Shown: positions 55,023 to 63,827, counted from the first letter of the stretch. The stretch is DNA of 64,000 nt from Caballeronia arvi (GCF_001544695.2 NZ_FCOM02000031.1:29257-93256), one strand, 5' to 3'. The notes: generated by a model not told the origin, from the letters alone. Made by a program: numbers and translations.

Positions 55023-56465
55023 ATGCAAGAAAAAAATCACGGTTTGTTTGCTTGGCTGGCACGTTGTCTCGATGTATGTCTCATCATTGCGGGCGGATTG
55101 ATCGCGCATGACCTACGCTTTTCGTCGCTCGACATCAGCGACATAGAAAAGCTGCTGATCGCGTTCAATTCCGCACTCGCTCTCGTCCTTTTCCCCGCAT
55201 TCGGCGTGTACGAAACCTGGCGCGGCAAGCCGCTCGCGGAGATGTTCGCGCGCGTCACGCTCGCATGGATGGCCGTCGTCGCGGCGGGCCTTCTGCTCGC
55301 CTTCACGCTGCATCGCATGGATGCCGTGTCGCGCCTCTGGTTCGCCTATTCGACGCTCATCTCCGGCGCGCTCATCATCGCGGCGAAACTGATCGCCTAT
55401 TCGGCGTTGCGCCTGATGCGCGGCCGCGGCCTGAACCAGCGCACCGTGGCGATCGTCGGCGCGCAAGGTTTTTCGCGGACCCTGCTCGCGCACCTGTGCA
55501 GCACGCCCGAGCAAGGCTTCACGCCCGTGTGCGTGCTCGATACGACCAGCGCAGAGGAACTGCGGGCCACCGGCCTCGACGGCGTGCCCGCGCCGACGAC
55601 CGCTGTCGGCATGGAAGGCAAACGTTTGCCTGTCCTGAACGCTTTCGACGACCTCGTCGACAAGGTGCGCGCCGAGGAGATCGACGAAGTCTGGCTCGCG
55701 CTGCCGCTGTCGCAGGAACACACGATCTACCGCTTCGTGCACGCGTTGCGCCATGACTTCGTGAATCTGCGGCTGATTCCGGACACGCGCAGCATTTCGC
55801 TCTTCAATCATTCGATGACCGATGTCGCGGGGCTCGCCACCATCAACCTGACGACGTCGCCCGGCAACAGCTTCCAGATGTGGCCGAAGCTGGTCTTCGA
55901 CCGCCTGTTCGCGGCGACCGCGATCCTGGCGCTCGCGCCGCTTTTGATCGCGATTTCGATTGCCGTAAAGGTGACCTCGAAGGGACCGGTTTTCTTCACG
56001 CAGCACCGCAAGGGCGCGGACGGACGGCCGTTTCGCATCTACAAGTTCCGCTCGATGGCGGTGCATCGGGAAAACCACGGCCACGTCACGCAGGCGACGC
56101 ACAGCGATCCGCGTGTGACGAAGGTCGGCGCGTTCCTGCGGCGCACGAGCCTCGACGAGCTGCCGCAGTTTTTCAACGTGCTGTTCGGGCACATGTCGGT
56201 GGTGGGTCCGCGCCCGCATGCGATCGAGCACGACGATCTGTACAAGGATCTCGTCTACGGCTACATGTTCCGCTACCGCATCAAGCCGGGCATCACCGGC
56301 TGGGCGCAGGTGAACGGCTATCGCGGCGCGACGGAAAAGGTCGAGAAGATGCAGAGCCGCGTGAAATTCGACCTCTTCTACATCGACAACTGGTCGTTCT
56401 GGTTCGACCTCAAGATCGTCGCGATGACGATGTTCAAGGGATTCATCGGACGCAACGCGTATTGA
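55023..56465 (+). CDS. Undecaprenyl-phosphate glucose-phosphate transferase (WcaJ/BceB-like)
   Basis: A 480-residue polyisoprenyl-phosphate hexose-1-phosphate transferase that starts exopolysaccharide repeat units. Four N-terminal transmembrane helices precede a CoA-binding-like domain (TVAIVGAQGFSRTLLAHL) and the C-terminal catalytic domain with KGPVFFTQHRKGADGRPFRIYKFRSM, LRRTSLDELPQFFNVLFGHMSVVGPRPHA and KPGITGWAQVNGYRG. Similar proteins prime cepacian and colanic acid. No glycosyltransferase, flippase or polymerase genes follow, so the rest of the pathway lies elsewhere. Confidence 0.94.
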   Translation: MQEKNHGLFAWLARCLDVCLIIAGGLIAHDLRFSSLDISDIEKLLIAFNSALALVLFPAFGVYETWRGKPLAEMFARVTLAWMAVVAAGLLLAFTLHRMDAVSRLWFAYSTLISGALIIAAKLIAYSALRLMRGRGLNQRTVAIVGAQGFSRTLLAHLCSTPEQGFTPVCVLDTTSAEELRATGLDGVPAPTTAVGMEGKRLPVLNAFDDLVDKVRAEEIDEVWLALPLSQEHTIYRFVHALRHDFVNLRLIPDTRSISLFNHSMTDVAGLATINLTTSPGNSFQMWPKLVFDRLFAATAILALAPLLIAISIAVKVTSKGPVFFTQHRKGADGRPFRIYKFRSMAVHRENHGHVTQATHSDPRVTKVGAFLRRTSLDELPQFFNVLFGHMSVVGPRPHAIEHDDLYKDLVYGYMFRYRIKPGITGWAQVNGYRGATEKVEKMQSRVKFDLFYIDNWSFWFDLKIVAMTMFKGFIGRNAY

Positions 56466-56557
56466 TCGATGGGTTTGCCTGCGGCACGCGCGACGGCTCG
56501 AAAAACGCGATATCGTGAGTGGATCGCCATTGGACCGTGGCCGCGAGGAAATCGATC

Positions 56558-57079
56558 ATGTTCGGCAGACACGCGCATCGGGAGCCGCGTCAGAGCGCGG
56601 CCATTCACGTCATGACGGGCATGCAGGGCGAAAGACAGAAACGTCGCCGCATGTCCGACTCCGGCCATCTGCGGCTCGCGATACTCGAATCGATCGGCGA
56701 ATGCGCGCGCGATGCGCAGGGCGTCATCGAGGCGCTCACGGCGCGCTGCGGAGGCTTCTACGGCCCGAGCCCGGGTTTCGTCTATCCGATGCTTTCGCTG
56801 CTCGAAGATCAGGGCTACGTCGCGGCGGACGAGCCGGACGGCACGCGCCGACGCTACACGATCACGCCTGCCGGGCGCCGTTATCTCGACGAGAACCAGC
56901 CGTTCCTCAACGCGATCAGCGCAGAGCGTTCCGCGAGCGCGCCCGCGTTGCGCGATGCGCTCGATCGGCTGAAACACGCGCTCGTGCGGCGCGCGCGCCT
57001 GGACGGCGACGAAGCCGCCCGGCTGGAACAGATGCGGGAAATCCTGACGCGCGCGGCGCGCGAAATCGAAGCGCTGTGA
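56558..57079 (+). CDS. PadR family transcriptional regulator
   Basis: A 173-residue regulator with a PadR winged helix (LRLAILESIGECARDAQGVIEALTARCGGFYGPSPGFVYPMLSLLEDQGYVAADEPDGTRRRYTITPAGRRYL) and a C-terminal dimerisation region. The ATG at 56558 follows GAGGAA; a GTG at 56519 would add 13 residues. PadR proteins often control efflux or phenolic-stress genes. The target here is unclear. It is convergent with rpiA. Confidence 0.9.
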   Translation: MFGRHAHREPRQSAAIHVMTGMQGERQKRRRMSDSGHLRLAILESIGECARDAQGVIEALTARCGGFYGPSPGFVYPMLSLLEDQGYVAADEPDGTRRRYTITPAGRRYLDENQPFLNAISAERSASAPALRDALDRLKHALVRRARLDGDEAARLEQMREILTRAAREIEAL

Positions 57080-57095
57080 GCCGGCGCGTCTTTTT

Positions 57096-57785
57096 TTACT
57101 TGTAGTCGATCCGCTCGACGCCCGTTTCCGTGCCGAGCAGGCAGATATTCGCGCCGCGGGCCGCGAACAGACCGACTGTCACGACGCCCGGCCATGCGTT
57201 GATCTGCGCTTCGAGCGCGCGCGGATCGGCGATCTTCAGCCCTTTCACGTCGATGATTTCGTTGCCGTTGTCGGTGATGTAAGGTGCTCCGTCCTTCGTC
57301 ACGCGCAGAACCGGCACGCCGCCGAGCGCCGCGAGCTTGCGGCCGATCGCGGTGCGTGCCATCGGCACGACTTCGACGGGCAGCGGGAACGTGCCCATCA
57401 CCGGCACGCGCTTGCTTGCATCGGCGATGCACACGAACACGTCCGCCACCGATGCGACGATTTTTTCGCGCGTCAGAGCGCCGCCGCCGCCTTTGATCAT
57501 CGCGCCGCTGGCGTCGATTTCGTCGGCGCCGTCGACGTACACGGGCAGCGTCTCGATGTCGTTCAGATCGAACACTTCGATGCCGTGCGATTCGAGCCGC
57601 GCCGTGCTCGCCACAGAGCTCGACACCGCGCCGCGATACCGCGCTTTCGATTTCGCGATGGCGTCGATGAAGCAATTGGCCGTCGATCCGGTTCCGACGC
57701 CGATGATCGCGCCTTCCGGTACGTTCGCGTTCACGTAGTCGGCGGCGGCCTGGCCGACCAGTTGCTTGAGTTCGTCTTGGGTCAT
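57096..57785 (-). CDS. rpiA: Ribose-5-phosphate isomerase A
   Basis: A 229-residue enzyme interconverting ribose-5-phosphate and ribulose-5-phosphate in the pentose phosphate pathway. GAIIGVGTGSTANCFIDAIA, SSVASTARLESHGIEVFDLND, YVDGADEIDASGAMIKGGGGALTREKIVA and LAALGGVPVLR are family signatures. The start MTQDELKQLVG is the normal one; a frame upstream lacks similarity. Confidence 0.98.
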   Translation of the reverse strand: MTQDELKQLVGQAAADYVNANVPEGAIIGVGTGSTANCFIDAIAKSKARYRGAVSSSVASTARLESHGIEVFDLNDIETLPVYVDGADEIDASGAMIKGGGGALTREKIVASVADVFVCIADASKRVPVMGTFPLPVEVVPMARTAIGRKLAALGGVPVLRVTKDGAPYITDNGNEIIDVKGLKIADPRALEAQINAWPGVVTVGLFAARGANICLLGTETGVERIDYK

Positions 57786-57849
57786 GGGAGCGGTGGTGCT
57801 TTCGGAGAAAACTGAGATTTTATCGGAGCGCGGGCGCGGGCCGCGCGGA

Positions 57850-58245
57850 TCACGCGATCGCGCGCAGAAAACCGAGCGGATCGTGCGAGCGCGCAACCGA
57901 CGCGATGAACGCGAACACGACGATCGCCAGCACGCCATACACGGCGCGCGCGCCCTTCGTGCGGCCGCGCTTCAGCGCGAACGTGCCGAGCACGATATAG
58001 ACGACGAGGCCCGCGATCTTCGCGGAAAGCCACGCGGCATTCGCACTGAAGCCGATGATCGCGACCAGCGCGACGGCGCTCGCGAGCAGAAGCGTGTCGA
58101 TGACGTGCGGGAGGACTTTCGTCGGGCGCGCGGCGAGGAGGCGCGAATCCGTCAGCATCCAGATCCAGCGCAGCACGAATCCGGCGATGGAAAGGCCCGC
58201 GCAGGTCATGTGAATCGCGCGTAGCGAGAGAAAATGATCGGCCAT
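57850..58245 (-). CDS. SirB2-like small membrane protein
   Basis: A 131-residue protein with about four transmembrane segments: LRAIHMTCAGLSIAGFVLRWIWM, HVIDTLLLASAVALVAIIGF, AGLVVYIVLGTFAL and AVYGVLAIVVFAFIASVAR. It matches the SirB family of invasion gene expression up-regulators, whose biochemical role is unknown. It lies between the amidase and rpiA on the same strand. Confidence 0.82.
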   Translation of the reverse strand: MADHFLSLRAIHMTCAGLSIAGFVLRWIWMLTDSRLLAARPTKVLPHVIDTLLLASAVALVAIIGFSANAAWLSAKIAGLVVYIVLGTFALKRGRTKGARAVYGVLAIVVFAFIASVARSHDPLGFLRAIA

Positions 58246-58260
58246 CGCGGGCTCCTTTTT

Positions 58261-59082
58261 TTAGTTGGCGAAGTACTTGTCGAGCAAGGCCTGGGCGATG
58301 GCGTCGCTTTCCGCGTCGGCGTTGCCTGCGTAGTCCGACGGGCGGAAGTGCATCTGAAAGGCGCTGAAGACGCGGCGTGTTTTGTCGTCGAGCACGCCGT
58401 CGGTCGCGACGTCGTAGCCATAGCGCTTCAGTTTTTCCTGCAGCGCGCGCACGTCGGAGGGCGCTTGCCGGTCGCGGCCGGCGAGATGCGCGACCACGGT
58501 CGCGTCGTCGGGCCATGCGCCCACGCCGGCATCGTACAGGGCGCGCCACGGAAACAGCGGGCCGGGATCGATCTTGCGTTGCGGCGCGATGTCGCTATGG
58601 CCGACGACGCGCGTCGGCGGAATGGCGTAGCGCGTGACGATGTCGCGCGAGAGCCTGATGAGTGCATCGATTTGCGCGGGCGGGTACGGCTGCCATTTTC
58701 CATCGCCGATAGGGCCGAGGTTCACGTTCTCGATGCCGATCGATGAGGCGTTGAGTTCGGTCGCGCCTTGCCAGGAGCTTAGGCCGGCGTGCCATGCGCG
58801 CTTGTCTTCGGGCACGAGTTGATAGACGACGGGTTCGCCTTTTTCGATGCGCGGGACGTCGGGGACGATGTAGTGGACGCTGACCGAGTCGCCGGTCAGG
58901 ACCTCTATGGAACCCGCTTCGTCGATCTCGGTGTAGTGCATCACGAGGAAGCGGATGCGGGCGTCGGCGTTTTGGGCGTGGTAGCGCGTGTCGGCGATGT
59001 AGGTGGTGCGGTCGAGTTGGGTGGTGCAGGCGGTGAGAAAACACGCCGATATCAATGCGGCCAGCGCTCTAGTCAAACTCAT
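58261..59082 (-). CDS. Lipoprotein N-acetylmuramoyl-L-alanine amidase (AmiD-like)
   Basis: A 273-residue amidase that cuts the bond between muramic acid and the stem peptide. The signal ends in the lipobox LTAC (C19), so it should be an outer-membrane lipoprotein. Amidase_2 zinc motifs are visible: FLVMHYTEID, AWHAGLSSW and VVGHSDIAPQRKIDPGPLFPW. A C-terminal peptidoglycan-binding-like domain (DVRALQEKLKRYGYDVATDGVLDDKT) follows. The ATG at 59082 overlaps the end of the HNH gene by 14 nt. An ATG at 59103 with an AGGA site is a rival start adding seven residues. Confidence 0.92.
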   Translation of the reverse strand: MSLTRALAALISACFLTACTTQLDRTTYIADTRYHAQNADARIRFLVMHYTEIDEAGSIEVLTGDSVSVHYIVPDVPRIEKGEPVVYQLVPEDKRAWHAGLSSWQGATELNASSIGIENVNLGPIGDGKWQPYPPAQIDALIRLSRDIVTRYAIPPTRVVGHSDIAPQRKIDPGPLFPWRALYDAGVGAWPDDATVVAHLAGRDRQAPSDVRALQEKLKRYGYDVATDGVLDDKTRRVFSAFQMHFRPSDYAGNADAESDAIAQALLDKYFAN

Positions 59083-60094
59083 CGAACAGTCTACTTTGTA
59101 CATCCGCGGTTCCTGGCTTCGCCGATTTGATTGCCTTCTCCCGATCGAAGTCGGCGTCCCAGCGCGAAAGCACCCATCGCTTGTGCTCGAGCAGAACATG
59201 GGTATCTGGCTGGTCCTCGGACAATCTGGGCAAACGAATTCGGCGGTTCGCAAGCGAACCATATTCGCTATCACGCAGCTTGGGCGAAACAAACACTTCG
59301 TAGGTCTTCGGTTCGATCGCGATCAGCGCCCGATCGTAAAGTGTGTGCAGATCGGCCCTCAACAGTAGTCCGTTTCGCACATCATTAGTCTTCTCGCCAA
59401 AATAGCGATGGATATGCGCGGCCTCCAGCACCTGTACGACGTCGCAACCCGATATTGCGCATCGGTGATCGTATGCCTGCAAGAGTGACGTCCGAAACGC
59501 GCCTTGCCCTTCACGCAGAACAATCGTCGCGTCTATCCACCTGCGCTCGTCTTCGAAACTCAGTGGCAAAGGCATGGCCGCCGAGCGGACGGCGCCTTCC
59601 AGTCGCTCAACTGACGCCTCGGTTCCTGTCTCGCGTGCCTCTTGAACGCTTGACAAAAGGAAATAACCGTCCTTCCAGTCAGTGACGTGCGCTAAGCCAA
59701 GGACTTGATAACGGGGATTGGGCTTGCGCTTGACCTGCAGCATCACTCCGACAGGAATGTTGTGGTCGCGGCAAGCCAGTAAGCCACGGTTCGTGTACTG
59801 GCTGTCACGCTGAGCGGGATCAAGCTGCTCTTGGAAGTATCGATAGGTCCACGCACCATCGGCACTGAATTTTGGCGCGAGATCAGCGTAAGGGCCGCCA
59901 AGCGATTGACGCACACTTACTGCGTAGTCGATATCTTTCGGCTTATAAATTCCCTTCGCTTTCGTGGCGACAAGCGTTCCGTCTTGCAGTGGTTGAGGCC
60001 ATGACACCTCTTGCCCCTTATGACTATCGAACCACTGCAAGACCGCTCGATGCGCTGGAGTCAGACGTTCAAAGATTGAGCTAAGAGATGCCAT
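59069..60094 (-). CDS. HNH endonuclease with uncharacterised N-terminal domain
   Basis: A 341-residue protein. The C-terminal half holds an HNH_2-type nuclease: C212 and C217, AAHIHRYFGEK (H227, H229), then NGLLLRADLHTLYDRALIAI (N241, H250, D254). Residues 20-150 form a separate domain (GGPYADLAPKF..., TNRGLLACRDHNIPVGVMLQ, YQVLGLAHVTDWKDGYFLL) with a PUA/SRA-like flavour, possibly a reader of modified DNA; this is inference. GC is about 52-53% in sampled lines, against about 75-80% in adjacent rlmB. It lies between rlmB and the amidase, without a partner methylase. The ribosome site is weak. Confidence 0.85.
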   Translation of the reverse strand: MASLSSIFERLTPAHRAVLQWFDSHKGQEVSWPQPLQDGTLVATKAKGIYKPKDIDYAVSVRQSLGGPYADLAPKFSADGAWTYRYFQEQLDPAQRDSQYTNRGLLACRDHNIPVGVMLQVKRKPNPRYQVLGLAHVTDWKDGYFLLSSVQEARETGTEASVERLEGAVRSAAMPLPLSFEDERRWIDATIVLREGQGAFRTSLLQAYDHRCAISGCDVVQVLEAAHIHRYFGEKTNDVRNGLLLRADLHTLYDRALIAIEPKTYEVFVSPKLRDSEYGSLANRRIRLPRLSEDQPDTHVLLEHKRWVLSRWDADFDREKAIKSAKPGTADVQSRLFDEFD

Positions 60095-60128
60095 GCAATT
60101 GCGCGCTTAACGTTGTGCCCACGTTGCC

Positions 60129-60872
60129 TTACTTCTTCACCGCCCTCTGCCTGACCGCCTCGAACAGACACACGCCCGACGCCACTGAAACATTGAGACT
60201 CTCGACCGTCCCCGCCATCGGGATATTCATGATCTCGTCGCACGTCTCGCGGGTCAACCGCCGCATGCCCTCACCCTCAGCGCCGACGACGATCGCCACC
60301 GGCCCCTCCAGCTTCGTCTCGTAAAGCGACGCGGTCGCCTCGCCGGCCGTGCCGATCACCCAGACGCCCGCATCCTTGAGTTCGCGCAGCGCGCGCGCCA
60401 GATTCGTCACGGTGATATACGGCACGCTTTCCGCCGCGCCGCTCGCCACCTTCGCCGCCGTCGCATTCAGGCCCGCCGAGCGGTCGCGCGGCGCGATCAC
60501 CGCGTGCGCGCCCGCCGCATCCGCGACACGCAGACACGCGCCCAGGTTGTGCGGATCGGTGACGCCATCGAGCACCAGCAGCAATGGCGTGCCGGAAATG
60601 CCATCGAGCAGTTCGGCCAGATTCTGCGCAAGCGGCAGATCGTGCGCACGCGCGACCACGCCCTGATGCTGAACGTTGCCCGAGAGGCCCCACAGCCGCG
60701 CTTCGTCCGCCGCGATCAGCCGCACGCCCGCCTCCTTCGCGGTCCGCAGAAAGTCCTGCATGCGCCGATCCTTGCGCGACGGGTCGTACAGCACCTCCTC
60801 GATCGACGATGCATCCGCGCGCAGACGCGCGGTCACTGCGTGAAAACCGTATAGAACCTTGAGACGTGACAT
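60129..60872 (-). CDS. rlmB: 23S rRNA (guanosine-2251-2'-O)-methyltransferase RlmB
   Basis: A 247-residue SPOUT methyltransferase. VLYGFHAVTARLR starts the substrate-binding domain. LLVLDGVTDPHNLGACLRVADAAGAHAVIAPRDRS and IVVGAEGEGMRRLTRETCDEIMNIPMAGTVESLNVSVASGVCLFEAVRQR carry the trefoil-knot SAM site. The start MSRLKVL was preferred to a frame opening at 60926. It follows rnr, as in E. coli. Confidence 0.97.
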   Translation of the reverse strand: MSRLKVLYGFHAVTARLRADASSIEEVLYDPSRKDRRMQDFLRTAKEAGVRLIAADEARLWGLSGNVQHQGVVARAHDLPLAQNLAELLDGISGTPLLLVLDGVTDPHNLGACLRVADAAGAHAVIAPRDRSAGLNATAAKVASGAAESVPYITVTNLARALRELKDAGVWVIGTAGEATASLYETKLEGPVAIVVGAEGEGMRRLTRETCDEIMNIPMAGTVESLNVSVASGVCLFEAVRQRAVKK

Positions 60873-60906
60873 GACTGATCCGAACCTTCGCTGAGAACTT
60901 GAAAAA

Positions 60907-60943
60907 CACGACGCGGCCCGAAGCAATCGCCAACGGGCCGCGC
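60907..60943 (-). terminator. Terminator-like hairpin between rnr and rlmB
   Basis: CGCGGCCCG (60912-60920) pairs with CGGGCCGCG (60934-60942) around a 13-nt loop. On the minus strand it is followed, a few bases later, by T5. It may attenuate readthrough from rnr into rlmB. Confidence 0.6.
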
Positions 60944-60989
60944 GTATTCGTTTGGCGGCGTCGTGCGCGCCGCTCGTGTATATCGCTTC

Positions 60990-63536
60990 TTACCGCTTCT
61001 TGCGTGCCGCGCGTCCGCTCGAGGCCGTCTTCGCCGCGCCGCGCTTCGTCGGCGCGCCGCCACGCGCGCCGCCTGGCGCTGCGCCCTTCTTCGTGCCGCC
61101 GCGCGCGCGCGTGCCCGGCATGTCGTCGTCGGGCAGCGAACGAATGCGCGGACCCGCGACACCGCTGCCGCTCGACGCCATTTCCACGCCACCCGTCGAT
61201 GACGACGGACGCGGCGCCAGCGACTTCACCGGCGTATCGCGCACGAGCCGGAAATCGATCTTGCGCGCGTCGAGATCCACACGGCTCACCTGCACGCGCA
61301 CGCGATCCGACATCCGGTAGCGGATGCCCGTGCGCTCGCCGCGCAGCTCGTTCTTGATCTCGTCGTACTGGAAGTAGTCGGAGCCGAGCTCGGTCACATG
61401 CACGAGCCCTTCGATGAACAACGAATCCAGTTGCACGAAAATGCCGAACGACGTCACGCCGTTGACCATGCCGCCGTATTCCTCGCCGAGCTTGTCGCGC
61501 ATGAAATAGCACTTGAGCCACGCTTCGACGTCGCGCGAGGCTTCGTCGGCGCGCCGTTCGTTCGACGAGCAATGCAGGCCCAGTTCCTCCCAGATCGCGA
61601 CGCTGTTGCGCGAGCGGCCGCGCGCGGTGTCGTCGGCCTTCTGCATTTCGCGTGCGGCTTTCGTCAAGCCCGTGCTCAGCGAGACATCGTGCCCGACGTC
61701 CGGCAGATACTTCTTGCCCTGCAGAATCGCGTAGATCGCGCGATGCGTGAGCAAGTCGGGATAACGTCGAATCGGGCTCGTGAAGTGCGCGTACGCTTCA
61801 TACGCGAGCCCGAAATGGCCGATGTTGTCCGGGCTGTACACGGCTTGCTGCATCGAGCGCAGCACCATCGATTGCAACATCTGCGCGTCGGGCCGGTCGC
61901 GGATCTGCGCGATCAGCGCGGCGTAATCGCTCGCGTGCGGCTTCTCGCCGCCGGTCAGCGTCAGACCGACGCCGCGCAGGAACGTGCGCAGGTTTTCCAG
62001 CTTTTCCTCGGTCGGCCCCGCATGCACGCGATACAGCCCCGGATGCTTGTTGCGCTTCAGAAAATCCGCCGCGCAGACGTTCGCCGCGAGCATGCATTCC
62101 TCGATCAGCCGATGCGCGTCGTTGCGATGACGCGGCACGATCTGCTCGATCTTGCCCTGCGAGTTCACGACGATATACGTCTCGGTCGTATCGAAATCGA
62201 TCGCGCCGCGTTTCTGGCGCGCGGCATGCAGCGCCTTGTAGACGCCATAGAGATCCTGCAACTGCGGCAGGATATCGGCGCGCTTCGCCGCTTCCGGGCC
62301 CTTCGTGTTGGTGAGCACGGCCGCGACTTCGGTGTACGTCAGACGCGCCGCCGAATGCATCACGCCCGGATAGAACTGATACGCCTTGATCTCGCCGCGC
62401 GCGGTGATGACCATGTCGCACACGAGCACGCAGCGATCGACCTGCGGATTCAGCGAGCACAGACCGTTCGACAGCTTCTCCGGCAGCATCGGAATCACGC
62501 GGCGCGGGAAATACACCGACGTGCTGCGATCGAGCGCATCGACGTCGAGCGCATCGTTCGGGCGCACGTAGTGCGACACATCCGCGATGGCGACCAGCAG
62601 ACGGTAACCCTGGCCGCGTCCGACCGCGACCTGCTCGCAATAGACGGCGTCGTCGAAATCGCGCGCGTCCTCGCCGTCGATGGTGACGAGCGGCACGTCG
62701 CGCAAATCGACGCGATGACGGATATCGACCGGACGCACTTCGTCCGGCAGCTTCGCGGCAGAAGCCAGCGCGGCGTCGCTGAACTCATGCGGCACGCCGT
62801 ACTTGCGCACGGCGATCTCGATCTCCATGCCGGGATCGTCGATATCGCCGATCACTTCCATCACGCGTCCGAGCGGCTGCGAATGGCGGCTCGGGAAATC
62901 CGTCAGATCGACGGACACCACCTGCCCGACCTTGGCCTTCTTCGGATTCTGCGTGATGAGGATGTCGTGTCCGATGCGCTTGTCTTCCGGCACGAGAATG
63001 AGCGCGCCGTTCTCATTGATCAGCCGCCCGATGACGCGCTTGTTCGCGCGATCCGTGACCTCGACGATATGCCCTTCCGGCCGCCCGCGCCGGTCATACC
63101 CGACAATGCGCGCGAGCACGCGGTCGTTGTGCATGACCTTCTGCATTTCGCCGTTGGGAAGGAACAGATCGTCCTGGCCGTCATCGCGGATCAGGAAGCC
63201 GAAGCCGTCGCGATGCCCCTGGACGCGGCCCGCCACGAAATTCGACGGATGCGTGAGCTGATAGTGGCCACGCTTGTCGAGGCGGATCTGCCCGTCGCGT
63301 TCCATCGCCGCCAGTCGCTTGAAAAATCCTTCGCGCTCCTGACGCTTGATCGACAGCGCCTCGGCAATGTCGTTCGCGGCATGCGGTGTCTCGCTCGTGC
63401 GCAGCACGCCGAGAATTTCTTCGCGGCTCGGAATCGGATACGGATATTTGCTCAAGGGCGTAGTCGTGTTTTTTCTCGTTGGTCGGGACTTTTGCGATGC
63501 TTTGCAAACGGGAAGGCGGTCATCGTTGCGGGTCAT
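60990..63536 (-). CDS. rnr: Ribonuclease R
   Basis: An 848-residue processive 3'-5' exoribonuclease that degrades structured RNA and takes part in trans-translation. It has an N-terminal winged helix (YPYPIPSREEILGVLRTSETPHAANDIAEAL), cold-shock domains (GFGFLIRDDGQDDLFLP), the RNB catalytic domain (TIDGEDARDFDDAVYCE with the magnesium-binding aspartates; CSLNPQVDRCVLVCDM), an S1 domain (GEEYGGMVNGVTSFGIFVQLDSLFIEGLVH) and a Lys/Arg/Gly-rich basic tail. The ATG at 63536 adds 28 residues before MSKYPYPIPS-like homology; a TTG at 63455 is the alternative start. Confidence 0.96.
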   Translation of the reverse strand: MTRNDDRLPVCKASQKSRPTRKNTTTPLSKYPYPIPSREEILGVLRTSETPHAANDIAEALSIKRQEREGFFKRLAAMERDGQIRLDKRGHYQLTHPSNFVAGRVQGHRDGFGFLIRDDGQDDLFLPNGEMQKVMHNDRVLARIVGYDRRGRPEGHIVEVTDRANKRVIGRLINENGALILVPEDKRIGHDILITQNPKKAKVGQVVSVDLTDFPSRHSQPLGRVMEVIGDIDDPGMEIEIAVRKYGVPHEFSDAALASAAKLPDEVRPVDIRHRVDLRDVPLVTIDGEDARDFDDAVYCEQVAVGRGQGYRLLVAIADVSHYVRPNDALDVDALDRSTSVYFPRRVIPMLPEKLSNGLCSLNPQVDRCVLVCDMVITARGEIKAYQFYPGVMHSAARLTYTEVAAVLTNTKGPEAAKRADILPQLQDLYGVYKALHAARQKRGAIDFDTTETYIVVNSQGKIEQIVPRHRNDAHRLIEECMLAANVCAADFLKRNKHPGLYRVHAGPTEEKLENLRTFLRGVGLTLTGGEKPHASDYAALIAQIRDRPDAQMLQSMVLRSMQQAVYSPDNIGHFGLAYEAYAHFTSPIRRYPDLLTHRAIYAILQGKKYLPDVGHDVSLSTGLTKAAREMQKADDTARGRSRNSVAIWEELGLHCSSNERRADEASRDVEAWLKCYFMRDKLGEEYGGMVNGVTSFGIFVQLDSLFIEGLVHVTELGSDYFQYDEIKNELRGERTGIRYRMSDRVRVQVSRVDLDARKIDFRLVRDTPVKSLAPRPSSSTGGVEMASSGSGVAGPRIRSLPDDDMPGTRARGGTKKGAAPGGARGGAPTKRGAAKTASSGRAARKKR

Positions 63537-63622
63537 TCTAACACCCGTCTTTTAAGCGCCACGGGGCTCGCGGGCCGACGCGGCGCGCCTGGCGCGCTGT
63601 CACGCGCATCGCATCGAAACTC

Positions 63623-63650
63623 TTGACAGGCGGACCAGACTCGCTATAAT
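63623..63650 (+). promoter_or_regulatory. Sigma-70 promoter of the first tRNA-Leu gene
   Basis: TTGACA (63623-63628), a 16-bp spacer and TATAAT (63645-63650): both hexamers are perfect. The element lies 49 bp upstream of the mature tRNA. Confidence 0.95.
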
Positions 63651-63699
63651 TGCGTTCTCTGCTGCTGAGGAACGCAACACACCCCAGCAACGCACCCTT

Positions 63700-63786
63700 G
63701 CCCAGGTGGCGGAATTGGTAGACGCACTAGGTTCAGGTCCTAGCGGTGGCAACACCGTGGAGGTTCGAGTCCTCTCTTGGGCACCA
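63700..63786 (+). tRNA. tRNA-Leu (anticodon CAG)
   Basis: An 87-nt type II tRNA. The acceptor stem GCCCAGG pairs with the 3' CTTGGGC-type strand, the anticodon loop TTCAGGT gives CAG, the variable arm is long as expected for Leu, the T-arm GGTTCGAGTCC is present, and CCA is encoded. It reads CUG, the dominant Leu codon in this high-GC genome. Confidence 0.98.
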
Positions 63787-63793
63787 GATGTTT

Positions 63794-63827
63794 GAAAAAG
63801 CCACCCTCGGGTGGCTTTTTCTTTTTG
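63794..63827 (+). terminator. Rho-independent terminator after the first tRNA-Leu
   Basis: AAAAAGCCACC-CTCG-GGTGGCTTTTT, an 11-bp stem with a 4-nt loop, followed by CTTTTT. Confidence 0.95.

Noticed and set aside
61398..63626. A 742-codon plus-strand frame opposite ribonuclease R
   Set aside because: Antisense of a strongly conserved gene; no recognisable domain.
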